64,000 bases of DNA from Kappaphycus alvarezii (GCA_002205965.3 NADL03000590.1:2919001-2983000), one strand, 5' to 3'; positions 24,412-34,820 are shown, numbered from the stretch's first letter. Program-made: numbers and translations. The notes: generated by a model from the letters alone, not told the origin.

Positions 24412-26872
24412 ATGGCAGGTCGCGGACGCGGAAAGGCACTCACGCGGCCCGCGTGGATGGACACGCCATTGCCGACTGCCCCTCAATCAACCCCCACGGA
24501 GTCCACGAACAAACCTGTAACAGATTGGGCTCGCGCTACCGCTTCAGACGGAAGGGCGTATTGGTACTCTCTTTCCACTGGAAGACCTCATGGACAGATC
24601 CTGCCGCTGCAGAGTGGCGAGAGCACAAAACACCCGATGGACGACAATACTATTACAATGCGGTAACAAAGGTAACACAATGGGAACCCCCGCCCTGTTT
24701 ACAGAAAACATCTGGCGATGTAGAAGCCTTACCCGAAGGATGGGCCGCCCATAAAACACCTGACGGTCGCCAATACTACCACCACAAAGTATCCGGAGAG
24801 ACCCGCTGGGAGCGCCCTACTGCTGAAAATACATCTTCGAAACGGCCCACTGACTTGAAGAGACCCGCTGCTGCGATGCAAGATGACTGGAAACTTCACA
24901 ACACCACAGATGGACGCACGTATTACTACAATACCGTCACCAGAGAAACCTCATGGACTAATCCACATGGAGATACTGATGCGAAGCGCCCTAGGATTGA
25001 GTCCCCAGTTGTTGATCTCCGAAAAGAAATAACCGAACGGAGGGATGTCAAAGGGAAGAAGGCAGACGGAATGGTCAGAAGGCCTCGCAATAGTGAAGGC
25101 AAAACGCTCACCGACCGCCAGGCAGAGGCCTACTTTCTGCAACGGGCAAAAATAAGAGGTGCAGAGAACTCTGACTCAATTTCTGTCGAAGAGACCAATG
25201 GCGAATCTTTATTCTTGGAACTCCTCAAGGAGAAGGGAATTGGGGAGAGAAGTTCTTGGCTAGAGACTATGGCACGTTGTTCAGAAGATCCGAGGTATAC
25301 TGCTCTGAAACCATATGGTGCAAGGAAGAACGCTTGGCACAAGGCGAAGCACAAAGCAGCGAAGGAAGCGCGCAGGATGAGGGTCGTAGCGAGCCGAACG
25401 AAAGATGAATCATTCTTACAAGCTATGGAAGAGTTGTTTGCAAAGGAGCCATTTAGTACAACAACATTGGAGAGATGCAATTCCGAAGCCGTTACGCGTT
25501 TCCAGTCAGATCAGCGATTTCACGCAGTCGACGAGCGGAAAAGGTCTGCGCTGATAGAATCGTTTTTGGGAGTGCGATCGCGAAAGGGGATGAGGCATCG
25601 TGCCTCTAGGCGCAAAGAATACATGGCCAAAATGCGTAGCGAGCTAGACAGGATGATTGATCCGTCTCTGTCCCTAGTAGTTGCTGGAGACTCTCACATG
25701 ATTAACGAAGACTCAGTGGATGTCAAATCAAACGGAGAACAGCGAGACCAAGCTGCGAACGGAAAGGTACACTTTACTGATCGAACTCCATTTCGTGAGC
25801 TCGATCACTTCTTGTTGAAATTACCAGGATCGGATGTGGTCAACGAAAGCGATCGAGCAAGCATCATTCGTGATTGGAGGAGACACCTTGACAAGTTGGC
25901 GCATGAGAAGAGGAGTAGGGAGAGAGAAGCGCGGAAATCCTTGCGAAGGGAACGAAGGGCAGAATTTCGAAGCGGGGTGGAGCAGATGATGCTAGATGGC
26001 CGAATCCCGTTTTCTCCGCATTGGAAGGATGTTTCTGAGATTGTCATGCGACAGAGCTTTGCTTTAGGGGAAGAAGAACTCGACGCGCGACCCTCTGACC
26101 TTTTCCACGATGGAGTGGACCTCTTTCACGAGAGAGTTCAAAAACACCAGGACGAATTCAAACACTTGCTTAAGGATTCGAAAATAGAAGTACATGAACG
26201 CACGACTCTTGATGACCTTCGAAAAGTCACAGCGCTCAATGATTTCCTGAGTAATACGACGGAGTCGATTGCCGAGGCGCTGCTTGCGGATCGGAAGCGG
26301 CGGGAAAGTAGGAGAAGACAGCGAGACCTGCAGCGTGCAACAGAGGACTTTGAGACGCTTCTGCGTCGCTACGTGAGTGCTATGGGCCTGAACGCGAGTA
26401 GTAGCCCTGAGGCCATCATCGAAGGTGTCAAGGAGAGGAGCGCTTATAAGCAGGCCCTCGCTATAGGGGGGAAGATTTGGTCGCGCAGTGCTGCAAAGAT
26501 TTTCTTAAGAGGTTGAGGGACAAGGAACAAAGAGAGGGTGAAAGCAATAGGTTGAAGCGAAAGCATGATAACCCGGATGCCCCCATTCCGTTTGATTATG
26601 AAGCTTTGGCTGCGCTGGAAAGAGCGAAACGGATTCGACTTCCGGGACTTCCCGTTCCTCAAGCACATCAGCTACCATTACGAGGTCCTCCACCATCATC
26701 TGCGGTGCAGGTGGAAGAAGAGAGCGGATGGGCAGCTGCTGTGTCGTCGAGACCAATATCAGAGAAGGAGCAGCAAGAGAAACGGGAGCGAAGAAGAAGA
26801 GAGCTGCTTGGAATGACTTCGGACGGACAGATGCATATAAATGGTCAGACTGAATCGAAAGAGCACAAGTAA
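24412..26872 (+). CDS. PRP40: PRP40-like pre-mRNA splicing factor
   Basis: U1 snRNP-associated scaffold that bridges 5' splice site and branch point in the nucleus. Three overlapping frames make one protein of about 820 residues. The start ATG at 24412 (MAGRGRGKALTR) opens frame one, which carries the beginning of WW1 (DWARATASDGRAYWYSLSTG). Near 24583 the frame slips and 24453-26516 continues with TSWTDP, then WW2 (EWREHKTPDGRQYYYN), WW3 (GWAAHKTPDGRQYYHH) and WW4 (DWKLHNTTDGRTYYYN). FF-type helical domains follow (FLELLKEKGIGERSSW ... DPRYTALKPYGARKNAW; FLQAMEELFAKEPFSTTTL; FRELDHFLLKL...), with Arg/Lys/Glu-rich linkers. At about 26472, in a run of six G, it slips again into 26477-26872 with a charged tail. 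Four WW domains is more than the two usual in yeast Prp40. Both slips are net one-base losses, so sequence error is likely. It converges with CENP-C 111 bases downstream. Confidence 0.9.
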
Positions 26873-26983
26873 ACTAATTACTACGCCATCTTTGCGCTAC
26901 AGAATGCTACGGTGCCAGTAGAACGAACGGTACATCTTGGTTTACAATCATGCTGTCAATACGATTTGGTTAATAAAGCCCCT

Positions 26984-28271
26984 CTACTGTGTTGCAGTCG
27001 ACTCGCGTGGCGGCGAGAAGAAGATAATTGACGCCTCGTAAATCATCGGATTCCGAATCTCATAGAGGGTAAGATGTGGCAACCTAAGAAATCCCCTTCG
27101 CAAACCCTGATCCGGGTGTTTCCAATATCCCAATCCAAACGCCCGCTTCGTACAAAGTACATCTCATTTGCGCCAAAGGTACGCACGACGCCTGTAGTGC
27201 CGTGCGGGGCAATGCGCAACTCACCGAGGATAGAGGCGTCGACAGACAGCGCGGTTGCAACCCGGACGCCTTGGGATGACGCACTGTCTGAGAAGTGCAA
27301 TGCCGAACGGCGCGCCAGCATGAACAACGGAGTGGATTGATTTTGCAGAGAGATCGACGGGGAGTAGGAATGAGGACTAGGATCTACGGATGGGTTGGTA
27401 TCGGTGTTGGAAGAGTTGCCGGAGAGGCTGAGGTCGATTGGGATGGGTTGGAGTTCACGAATGTGGGTGGCGGTTGTGCTGCGAGGGAGTTTTCGCGGTG
27501 CGTCGGGTGGGACTGGAAGGTCGTGTGTGGTGGGGAGGTTGTGTGAGAAATAAAAGGGCTGACGGGAAGGTGGGGGAGTGGTGGAGCCGGAGAGAGTGGG
27601 TGAGAGAGGGGATGTGACGTTTAGGGGGGAGGAAGAGTGAATGGTGGGGTTGAGACTCGGGACGGGTTGCGGCGGCGGGGTGGAAGGACGAGGCAACTGT
27701 TGAGGTGACGGTTGGTGAAGTAGGGTTATCGGGGTTGGGGAATACGAGGCAGGCGGGTTAGATATGTGGCCTTGACCTGGGTGTGCAAGTATGTTGTCCT
27801 GGTTGGAAATGCTTTGAAACTTTGGTGGGGTGGGAGTGACTGGAGAGCAGTGTTCCGAAGTGGGGTGATTCATGTGGGGGTGCGCTTTTTCTGCCAAGGA
27901 GTTGTTATGCGAGGCGTTGATGCAGTCATTGTTTGAATACAAGGCGCTGAAGATTTGTCGATGGCGACTCAGGGTTGAGGAGGCCATGACTGGAGGAGAG
28001 TCTCCGACTTGTAAAAGCGAGGACGGTAGTGATAGAGCGTTTGAGCTGTTTGTAGAGATGTTTGCTCCCTGCCACCAGGCACCTGGTGGACGCCTTTCGC
28101 GAAGAGAGCGGCGAAGCGCTTGAGAGTCTTTGCAGGGAAAGGTAGGAAAGAGTTTGGGGAAAAGTTAGCATCCAGACGACGCAGCGTTGACGTAGGAAAT
28201 AGGTAGTTGACAAAGGCGCAGTTTTTCGTACCGTTGTCCATCTCCGAAGACTGGGATAAAGACCTGTTCAT
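26984..28271 (-). CDS. CENPC: CENP-C / Mif2-like centromere protein
   Basis: Inner kinetochore protein that binds CENP-A nucleosomes and dimerises through a C-terminal cupin. On the minus strand the N-terminal frame 27969-28271 starts MNRSLSQSSEMDNG. Near 28130 the frame shifts, and the new frame contains the CENP-C signature ALRRSLRERRPPGAWWQG (around 28,110-28,065), followed by a long Ser/Pro/Thr-rich linker (27987 onward). The cupin starts near 27,290: GELRIAPHGTTG, FGANEMYFVRSGRLDWDI. Just after CEGDF (about 27,095) a second one-base loss in a G run hides the end, which reads YEIRNPMIYEASIIFF in the next frame and stops at 26984. The Arg-Arg-Ser and PPxxWW spacing plus a cupin is diagnostic of CENP-C. 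It is shorter than animal CENP-C, and the true N-terminus may lie upstream. Plus-strand ORFs inside it are shadows. Confidence 0.75.
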
Positions 28272-28704
28272 ATTTGGTTGCTATAGAATTGCTGCAGTAT
28301 GCCACAAAGAGAAAAGAGAACAAGAGCAACAAGAAACCGCTTGGTCGGGTAAGGCAGCAAGCAGGTGTTGATGTTTACAAACGTCTCCCAAGCCGTCGAT
28401 GTGGTAAGCTATAAGGGCAACCAAAAGTTTCGAAGCCTACCAAGTTCCAACCCGACGTCACCATGCCAACGGAAACTTCGAAACGCAACTAGCTTAAAGC
28501 GAGTAGGAGCATGCTACCCCTGTAAACCAAACCACTCAATTTTCATATGCAAAACGAGTACGAGTGTAACCCCACTACTACTTGATCTTCACGGCCAACG
28601 TCAACCTCTACGGCGCGCTCCTCTCCTCTGCACCATCGCGTACATATTCGTCACGAATTACAGCCTTGGTTGAATACACCAACCTATGGGTAGCCGTCAA
28701 CGCA
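28272..28704. other. Intergenic between CENP-C and RPS25
   Basis: CENP-C begins at its right-hand end (28271) and the RPS25 stop is at 28705, both on the minus strand. The plus ORF 28365-28673 has no recognisable domain. This stretch should hold the RPS25 3' end and the CENP-C promoter, but no specific element was recognised. Confidence 0.4.
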
Positions 28705-29325
28705 CTAGATGTTGGTCGCGCGTGTATAAATGAGTTGAGATGAGTGCTGGGAGACCATGCGAATCTCATCCTTGGCCATCAACTCTTTAATGGCCTTGCG
28801 GGCGAGGGAACCGTTGATGTGGAGTCGTTCCGCAAGTACCGACGGTGTGATCAGCTTGTACTTCGGCGCCTCCTTGTAAAGCTTTTCATAAGTATCTTCG
28901 TCAAACAGCACGAGGTTGTTTGCCTTCTCCTTGACCTGTCACTCAGTGGATAATAAAAACAGTCGCAGCGACAGAACCGATGACGCATAGAATAAAAAAG
29001 TTAGATCTTCTTGACGGGATTGAAATTTCGCAGTGGACCAAGCAGTGAGGTGGCTACGGCGGAGGGTTGGATTCGCGGCGTGGAACAGCGATTATGGTTA
29101 CAAGTTGAATACGCGATCCGAGGAGATGTGAACAACGCAAAAGTACGTGCTGATTTCTTTGCTCAATGTTTCACTCAGTTGAAACCGCGCTCCGAAAGTT
29201 AGTGGCATGTTGCTTACCTTTCCCTTCGACCACTTCTTCTTCTTTGCGCCCTTGGCATTCTTGGATGCTGCTTGACTCGCCGCGGCAGAGGAGTTCTGGG
29301 CTGACTTTCCTTGTTTAGGAGCCAT
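28705..29325 (-). CDS. RPS25: 40S ribosomal protein S25 (eS25), one intron
   Basis: Component of the small ribosomal subunit head. Exon 1 runs 29325-29218 and encodes the 36-residue Lys/Ala-rich N-terminus ([20 protein letters not shown] ... KKKWSKGK). Exon 2 runs 28935-28705 ([19 protein letters not shown] ... [20 protein letters not shown] ... [17 protein letters not shown], stop). The splice keeps frame: the donor is GTAAGC after the last Lys codon and the acceptor ends ACAG. The resulting 112 residues match the usual length of eS25, with the winged-helix core and the [10 protein letters not shown] block fully kept. This is the only gene in the host island with a clear intron and without a frame break. 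The cytosolic N-terminus lacks a transit peptide, as expected. Confidence 0.95.
28936..29217 (-). other. RPS25: Spliceosomal intron of RPS25 (282 bp)
   Basis: Bounded by GTAAGC at the donor (29217 downward) and GTGACAG at the acceptor (ending 28936), phase 0. Removing it joins KGK to VKEK exactly as in other eS25 proteins. A small plus-strand ORF at 29011-29202 lies inside and is not considered a gene. Confidence 0.9.
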
Positions 29326-30117
29326 GTTGACTTGGTTTTGCTAGGGAGATGGATGGTGGCCGGGGCGGAGATGATTTCTTCCAAGGAAATATGTGCATCC
29401 TAACGTTGCAGTCTAGCATTAACATATTGCAGTTGAGTGCGCCGTCGGCGGCTTGAAAACAAGACATAATTTTCGAAAAAAAATGTTCGTTTTCCTTGTT
29501 TTAATTGAAATCGGAAAACAGTTTTAATTAAAAAAAGTATGATCATCAAACCTTGCCAATCCAACCAAGTTTTAAATTGAATTACAGAGCCAAAATTGAT
29601 CCCGCCTCTGATACTGTAATGCAAAGCTTTTCGGGTGCCATGCCAAATGTACGTGATCATCCCCACGTGTCAGCTAAAATTGAGAAAAATAATCCAAAAA
29701 TCCGGCTTTTCCTTTAAGACTAAGCTCAGACCTCCTAATGGCCAGTGCCTACGTATGGCTTGACAAGAAAATCAGAGACCTCCCCTCGGATTCATGCAAG
29801 TCCCAATGCAACATGCCGAACGACATCAGTGACACCGCCAACTCCTTCACGCTGTAGCCCCTAACCAGTGACAGCGCTAATCAGGAACACGCCTCACGCA
29901 CCGACCTCCCGTTCTCCGCCGACCGCAACGCACAATCTACCCGCGGGGCCGTGTTCGCCACATTTCGCTTTCCAACCTCTCTCTCGACAATCCCGCTTTC
30001 AACCGCCCCTCCCCCCAAACCTTCACAACACCAACGCGCAATACACCCAACAAAGAAACCACGCCACCATGCCGCATTCACCTCACTCCATCACGCGCCG
30101 CCACGCCCACCTCCGAG
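29326..30117. other. Intergenic between RPS25 and a possible membrane-protein gene
   Basis: Holds the RPS25 promoter (upstream of 29325). The minus ORF at 29400-29666 is low-complexity and AT-rich; from 29,850 the plus strand becomes Pro/His-codon-rich with no domain. No other feature recognised. Confidence 0.4.
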
Positions 30118-30318
30118 ATGCCCCAGCCTCCTTATCGTGTCCCCGCAGCCCAAGGCCGCTCATTTCAACCCCCTTTTCCCTCCGCCCCCGCCGACATCCC
30201 CGGACGCCACCAGCTAGTGTCTTTCCTTAGCGCACTGCTCCTTGCCCAAATTGCCCACGCTGTCACTGCCCGAGCCCCAAGCGTTTCTACACAAACTCGC
30301 CGTTCATTCTCAGCCTAG
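30118..30318 (+). CDS. Possible small membrane protein, frame uncertain
   Basis: A 66-codon frame starts MPQPPYRVPAAQGRS, a Pro-rich cytosolic-type N-terminus, followed by a hydrophobic segment VSFLSALLLAQIAHAVTA (about residues 33-50) that could be a membrane helix. In neighbouring frames downstream (to about 30,500) there is another hydrophobic stretch (CAVVLATAVFACVTPI) and a Cys/Asn-containing segment CDSPLYNDTNGFP that looks lumenal. If the same one-base losses seen in nearby genes apply, this may be one multi-span protein. I do not recognise a family; it could also be chance in a GC-rich area. Confidence 0.3.
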   Translation: MPQPPYRVPAAQGRSFQPPFPSAPADIPGRHQLVSFLSALLLAQIAHAVTARAPSVSTQTRRSFSA

Positions 30319-31306
30319 AGTTGACCAGTAGAACTTGCCGATATGTTGCGCCGTAGTCCTTGCCACCGCTGTCTTTGCCTGCGTCACCCCGATCTAGTGC
30401 TTTCTATCAGCACGGCAATAATACCCCCAAGTTGGTCTGCGACTCGCCACTTTACAACGACACAAACGGTTTCCCTCCATCTAGTGAGGTTGAGCTTTAA
30501 TCAGCCGTAGTGGATCCCCCCAACGTACTGTTGCTCTTTTTCAGATTTCCCAACAATCACAAAATTGAACGGCAAAGTTCAAAGTACTCCTCATTGCTAC
30601 TCCGACAGAGGCGAAGTCTACATACCATTTTTTGTTGCAGAATAGCTGCGCAGACCTGGCAGGAAATCGCAACTTTACAGAAAGCGAATGTAGGCTTCCT
30701 GTAGCAGCACCGCGGTTATGCTTGGGATTCAACTGGATAGCCAGATCAATGAAATGCTACCTGCGGATTTCTACGGGCAACTGATATATTCCCAATTGCG
30801 CAGAATTGCGGCGATTGCAGCGATCTCGAACCATGTAGGCGTCAGTAGAGGCATAAACACCCTTCACAAAAAAAGAGCTCTGAATGGATCTCGAGCGGGT
30901 CTCTTGTCTGCTTTCTCACATCATGGATGTTTCGCTTCTCACAAAGCGGCATAGTATTCTCTACCCTTTACCTCACACATCCCTCACCCTTGCAGAACAT
31001 CACTCACTGTATCAAGTCGACCGCTTCTCATGCCATCGAACATAATCCATTCCACATTAACATAAAGTTGCCTCCGGAACTATACGGTGCTACCACCATT
31101 GTTGCTTGCTGAGTATCTGGGCCATACCCACAGATTCCCTCTTCTGCCCATATCTTATCTCCCCCATCACCGTTCGGGCATCCAGGCCAGGCACTTGGTC
31201 ACTGCACCAGTATCATCTCATCTCGCAGCAAATAACCATTCAGGATCACCAATACTGTCCAATCAGATACTACAGATCTCCAACCCCAGCACTTATACCC
31301 AGCCTC
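30319..31306. other. 3' flank of NFRKB homologue, no clear gene
   Basis: Plus-strand ORFs at 30510-30704, 30718-30954, 30927-31112 and 31087-31575 carry no recognised domain; the last one overlaps the NFRKB C-terminus as a shadow. A pyrimidine tract plus AG (TTTTTCAG at about 30,537) and another (CCCTTGCAG near 30,990) resemble 3' splice sites, so exons of an unrecognised plus-strand gene cannot be excluded. Confidence 0.3.
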
Positions 31307-32670
31307 TCAAGATGATGCCTTCTTCCTCTTTTTCTTCTTCGGCTTACTTCGCACCACAGCACTTGTTGAGTTCCTCGTTGAGTTCATGGCTGCAGCATCA
31401 TTTCTGTTCGCATTCTCCCTCGCCCACGCGGGCCTCGCAAAGTCATCCACATCAATGTTATTATGCAAGTAGCACCATTCCTTGCTCTCTGGATCGTAGC
31501 GAACTGGTGCGTTTTCCTCGTAATGGAGACGATCCAATGCACCAGAGACAACTGTGTTCAGCTGCTGAAATGTAGCACCCTCACGTAAGTACTGACTATC
31601 CCTTACCAAATCGCAAATATCAGGCCGCGTACCACGATTATTCGGCAAGCGCGAGGCTGCATCCCGCACGATGCAAAGAATTGTGACATGGCTTGGTCGC
31701 TCATTACGCAGCAGCACATGTTCCGAGGACGACCTCCATCCAGAGCGGGACCCCTCTTCAAAGGCCCCACAACAGACGGACCCCATGGGTTTTCATAACG
31801 AAACGCGCGCTCCGGTACTTGATAGCGTTGAGTCTCTTGATTTCTAAAGTCCAGTACCCTTCGCCAGCGATCAGCATCCCACTCATTGACATTTGATTGG
31901 GCGGCAGCCTCCGCAGTTGCCGAGATTCGTCCGGGCAAGGCCTGTAACGCCCGCCAGTCTTAGTCAGGTGGCCACCAACAGCAGCCAGTCCGGCAAGGTC
32001 ATCCTGCGGTACCTCGATGCATGCCTTTCTAGCCAACAAACGCCTCATGTTTCGGTTGTGAAACTCTCGTACAGTCTGCAAGTGGTGTCTCCTCTCAATC
32101 AGCGTAACCCTTAGACGCCAGCGCTTGACACGAGGATGGGTGCATCCTGCGGCAACGGCATCATAAATACGGTCGCGAGGAGATCCAAAGTAGATGACTC
32201 ACCAGTCAATAAACGTCGCACGGTATCATCCTTTTCTCTACGACTAAACGACTGCGGCAAGTGAACTCGTAGAGAATCTCTCTCCTCCTCAGAAAATGTG
32301 TTCCATGAATCCATGTTCAAGACATTTCCCGCCGACATGCCCAACGCCATACAAGCGCCGATCTGGCCAATGTAGGTCTCCAGTAAATTGCCAGCGTACT
32401 CGTCACCGAGGATGCTGCAGCGTCTTCGTCTCGACCTTTTTCTTTCCGACTTTCCGCTTGCCACGACCATAAGCCTTCCTCGACACGGGTGGCTTTGCTG
32501 CGGAAGGTTGCGGTGCGGCCTGTAATCCCAAATGATCTAAGCTTCTGACGGTAGCCTCCCTTGCATTACTGTCTGCCTTTGCTTTGACTCGAGACCTCTT
32601 TTTTGAGTTTGAATGGGAGGCGCTAACTAGTCTTTGGCTTTGGCTTTGGCTTTGGCTTGGGAGGGTCCAT
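31307..32670 (-). CDS. NFRKB: NFRKB / INO80-complex subunit homologue
   Basis: Nuclear factor related to kappaB-binding protein, a scaffold subunit of INO80 chromatin remodellers (metazoan INO80G). Read on the minus strand in several frames. The ATG at 32670 opens a short Pro-Lys repeat, then a Lys/Arg-rich region. The N-terminal conserved domain begins near 32,340 (MDSWNTFSEEERDSLRVHLP, with VRRLLTGE). The frame shifts near 32,145 into RVKRWRLRVTLIERRHHL and REFHNRNMRRLL, near 31,950 into NEWDADRWRRVLDFRNQE and FRYENPWGPSVVGPLKRG, and near 31,720 into the winged-helix domain EHVLLRNERPSHVTILCIV, RDAASRLPNNRGTRPDICDL, VVSGALDRLHYEENAPVRYD. It ends in a basic KPKKKKRKK tail at 31307. The last three slips are net one-base losses. 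The segment at 32,400-32,560 is less certain and might hold an intron. Divergent from SDF2. Confidence 0.75.
32632..32660. repeat. Hexanucleotide repeat (CTTTGG)n
   Basis: Four perfect CTTTGG units followed by a partial CTTGG. On the minus strand it encodes an alternating Pro-Lys stretch immediately after the proposed ATG of the NFRKB homologue. Confidence 0.9.
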
Positions 32671-33258
32671 GGAGGGTGATCGAGAAAAAGAGTTTAATGC
32701 AGGAGGAAGGGAGGGTGGACGAGAGGTAGGTAGTGAATGTGAGGATGAAGCGGTATCTTCAAATTCGGTGCACATGGTACAATTTGCAAATTGCCAAAGA
32801 AAAAGAAATTTCAAAATGCGCAAGCAGACAGAGAGTGGAGAGGGGCATCGCCGCTTTGGATGACGGTGGACGGGCCGGGAGACGCATCTACGCTATTCCA
32901 CGCGATGTGACAGACGACTCGTGCAAATTTCTTCCTTTCCCGTTTCTCAAAATCCGCTCCAAGCCCGCCTTGTGATCCTTGTCGATGACAAATCCCTTTT
33001 TCGCACTAATTTTTGCCCACATTCAACCAATTCTTTTTATTTTGTCATTCATTGTAACGAAATGATTGATTTAGCCTATTACTGTATACTGTACCCCCTA
33101 ACCTACTGGACACCAAACGCAACCATCCCATCCCAACAACTTCACCCCAACCTTTCATGCCCCACGGCCCCCTCGTCCCGGACCCACCGCGAAAAGCGAC
33201 CCTGGAAAGCGAGAAACTCACCTCCCGAAACCTAACCATCCACCATGTCAACTAAATC
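32671..33258. promoter_or_regulatory. Shared intergenic region of a divergent gene pair
   Basis: 588 bases separate the proposed starts of the NFRKB homologue (minus, 32670) and the SDF2-like gene (plus, 33259), so both promoters must lie here. A TACTGTATACTGTA palindrome-like word sits at about 33,080. No TATA box in a convincing position was found. ORFs in this stretch (32657-32863, 32921-33235) are not considered genes. Confidence 0.4.
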
Positions 33259-33926
33259 ATGTCGCCTGGCACCATCCTCTTTGTAATCTCCATTCTGCTC
33301 TGCCGAGCAAACGCCATCGACGAGGACGAAAAATTGAGGTAGTAACCTACGGCTCCACTATCAAGCTCGAGCACGTCGCAAGTGCCCACCGCCTACACTC
33401 GCACGACATCTCATACGGCACGGGCTCCGGTCAACAATCCGTCACCGGTTTTCCAGACACTGGCGATTCCAATTCCTATTGGATCGTCAAGGAGGGTCAT
33501 CAGGACCCCCCCAAACTTGCCGGCACCGTAGTCAAGTGCGGTGACGTCATTCGATTGCAACATCTGAACACCGCCAAGAATCTTCACACGCACGAACACC
33601 GCGCCCCTCTAAACAGAGAGTATGAGGTAAGCGCCTATCACCTTTATCATGACCGAAAATGGGCATACGGCGATGTCGCGGATGACTGGGTACTGGAGTG
33701 TGTCAATAAAGGGAAGGATGGGGAATGGAAGCGATTTGAACAGATACGGTTCAAGCATCAGGAGCGCGGCACTTTCTTATCTGCAAATGCGGGTCTCAAG
33801 TTTGGGGAGCCCATCCCAAATCAATTGCAAGTAAGCGCCGCAGGGAGGCGAAATGCAAACACTTTGTGGAAGACGAATGAAGGCTTCTACCTCGCGGTTC
33901 AAAGTTCGGCCCAGGACGGGTTATAG
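33259..33926 (+). CDS. SDF2: SDF2-like ER protein with MIR repeats
   Basis: Stromal cell-derived factor 2 family: small soluble ER proteins made almost only of three MIR repeats, working in protein folding and O-mannosylation quality control. The ATG at 33259 begins a signal peptide (MSPGTILFVISILLCRANA) followed by an acidic stretch. After about 33,330 the frame shifts by a net one-base loss in an A5 run, then runs open to 33926. MIR features in order: VTYGSTIKLEHVASAHRLHS, SYGTGSGQQSVTGFP with NSYWIVKEG, then CGDVIRLQHLNTAKNLHTHE, then ADDWVLECV, EQIRFKHQERGTFLSANA. The length of about 220 residues is normal for SDF2. No membrane anchor is seen, and no clear KDEL/HDEL retention signal at the end (DGL). 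Convergent with the CAAD gene 185 bases away. Confidence 0.88.
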
Positions 33927-34111
33927 TAAACCTACCATTGCTCACGTCTAAGCTCGTTGCCATTTGATTTTCTGCGCCCTTGTCGTTGCTATTCCTCCCA
34001 TGCACTCGGTCAGACCGGTAGATGGGCAACCGTCCTGTCAATCCCCCAACGGGTCCAGTCCGCACTGATATGGGTCTCTAGTTTGCCGTAGATGAAGCCG
34101 CCAATTAGCAA

Positions 34112-34676
34112 TTATTGGCCTCCAAAGTCGGTATTGTCGCGAACTCCCTCTATATTTCTCGCCTGTCCGCCTACTCCTCCGTCCAGTGCAGGCATTGTGT
34201 CACCCCGCACAACGGCAACAAACTCGTCGATTTCGTCTTTCAATCGCTGTCTCTCCCCGCCATTGAGCAAAAACTTGCCCAAAAACCAAAAGAGGTAGGT
34301 CAAACCCACCATTCTCAACGCATCCGGCACTAGCGGCAGTTGATCCAATGCCAGCATTGTGGCACTTAGCACAATGATTGACAAGGCCAAGCCCAGCAGC
34401 ACGCCAGTAACGTTGAGATAATATTGGGGGCGTTCGGAAACATCATCCAAAAGCGCTTGAGCTCCGTTGGATGCCGCGGGTGGAATATTAAGAGATGGAA
34501 GTTGGGGGTGGGGGGAATGTAGAGCTAACAGGAACCGGCTTATTGTCGGGTAAAGGCGTACAAGCGAGATGCGAGTGACGGCGGGGTGCGGCACAGAAAG
34601 AAAGCGGGTTTGGGACTCGTAGGGCACGATCTGGCGGGAGAGGAGTCACAGGTAAGAGAAAGGCAAGGGAGGGCAT
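34112..34676 (-). CDS. CURT1: Plastid CAAD/CURT1-type thylakoid membrane protein
   Basis: The C-terminal half is a typical CAAD/CURT1 module: an amphipathic start (ALLDDVSERPQYYLNVTGVL), two membrane helices (LLGLALSIIVLSATMLAL and ALRMVGLTYLFWFLGKFLL) separated by DQLPLVPDA, then a second amphipathic helix (RQRLKDEIDEFVAVVRG) and a polar tail. CURT1 proteins bend thylakoid margins; related modules are fused to cyanobacterial aminoacyl-tRNA synthetases. The straightforward frame starts at 34627 (MPYESQTRF). I favour a start at 34676 (MPSLAFLLPVTPLPPDRAL), whose frame looks like a better transit peptide with an early Phe and runs into the CAAD frame if two bases are missing in the C runs near 34,513-34,525. 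Either way an N-terminal plastid presequence is expected. Red algal thylakoids are unstacked, so a role in membrane curvature is inferred. Confidence 0.8.
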
Positions 34677-34820
34677 TGTGGAATAGGTTTTGCACAGGGG
34701 ACGGAGATCGCCAGGGAGGGATCGGAGTGAGAAATAAGTCCAACCTTTGGTAAAATCAGAGGGGAGAGACTGGATTCGTCAGTGCGAATCGAAACTCAGA
34801 GTGGATCTCCTCAACTACTG

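Noticed and set aside
24412..26872. PRP40 as a true pseudogene
   Set aside because: Only two breaks in about 820 codons, both net one-base losses (one in a G6 run), while all WW and FF residues are intact and no premature stop occurs within a frame before the breaks.
29868..30230. 120-codon plus ORF rich in Pro/His/Arg
   Set aside because: Composition reflects C-rich DNA; the neighbouring frame with a membrane-helix-like segment (30118-30318) is the better candidate.
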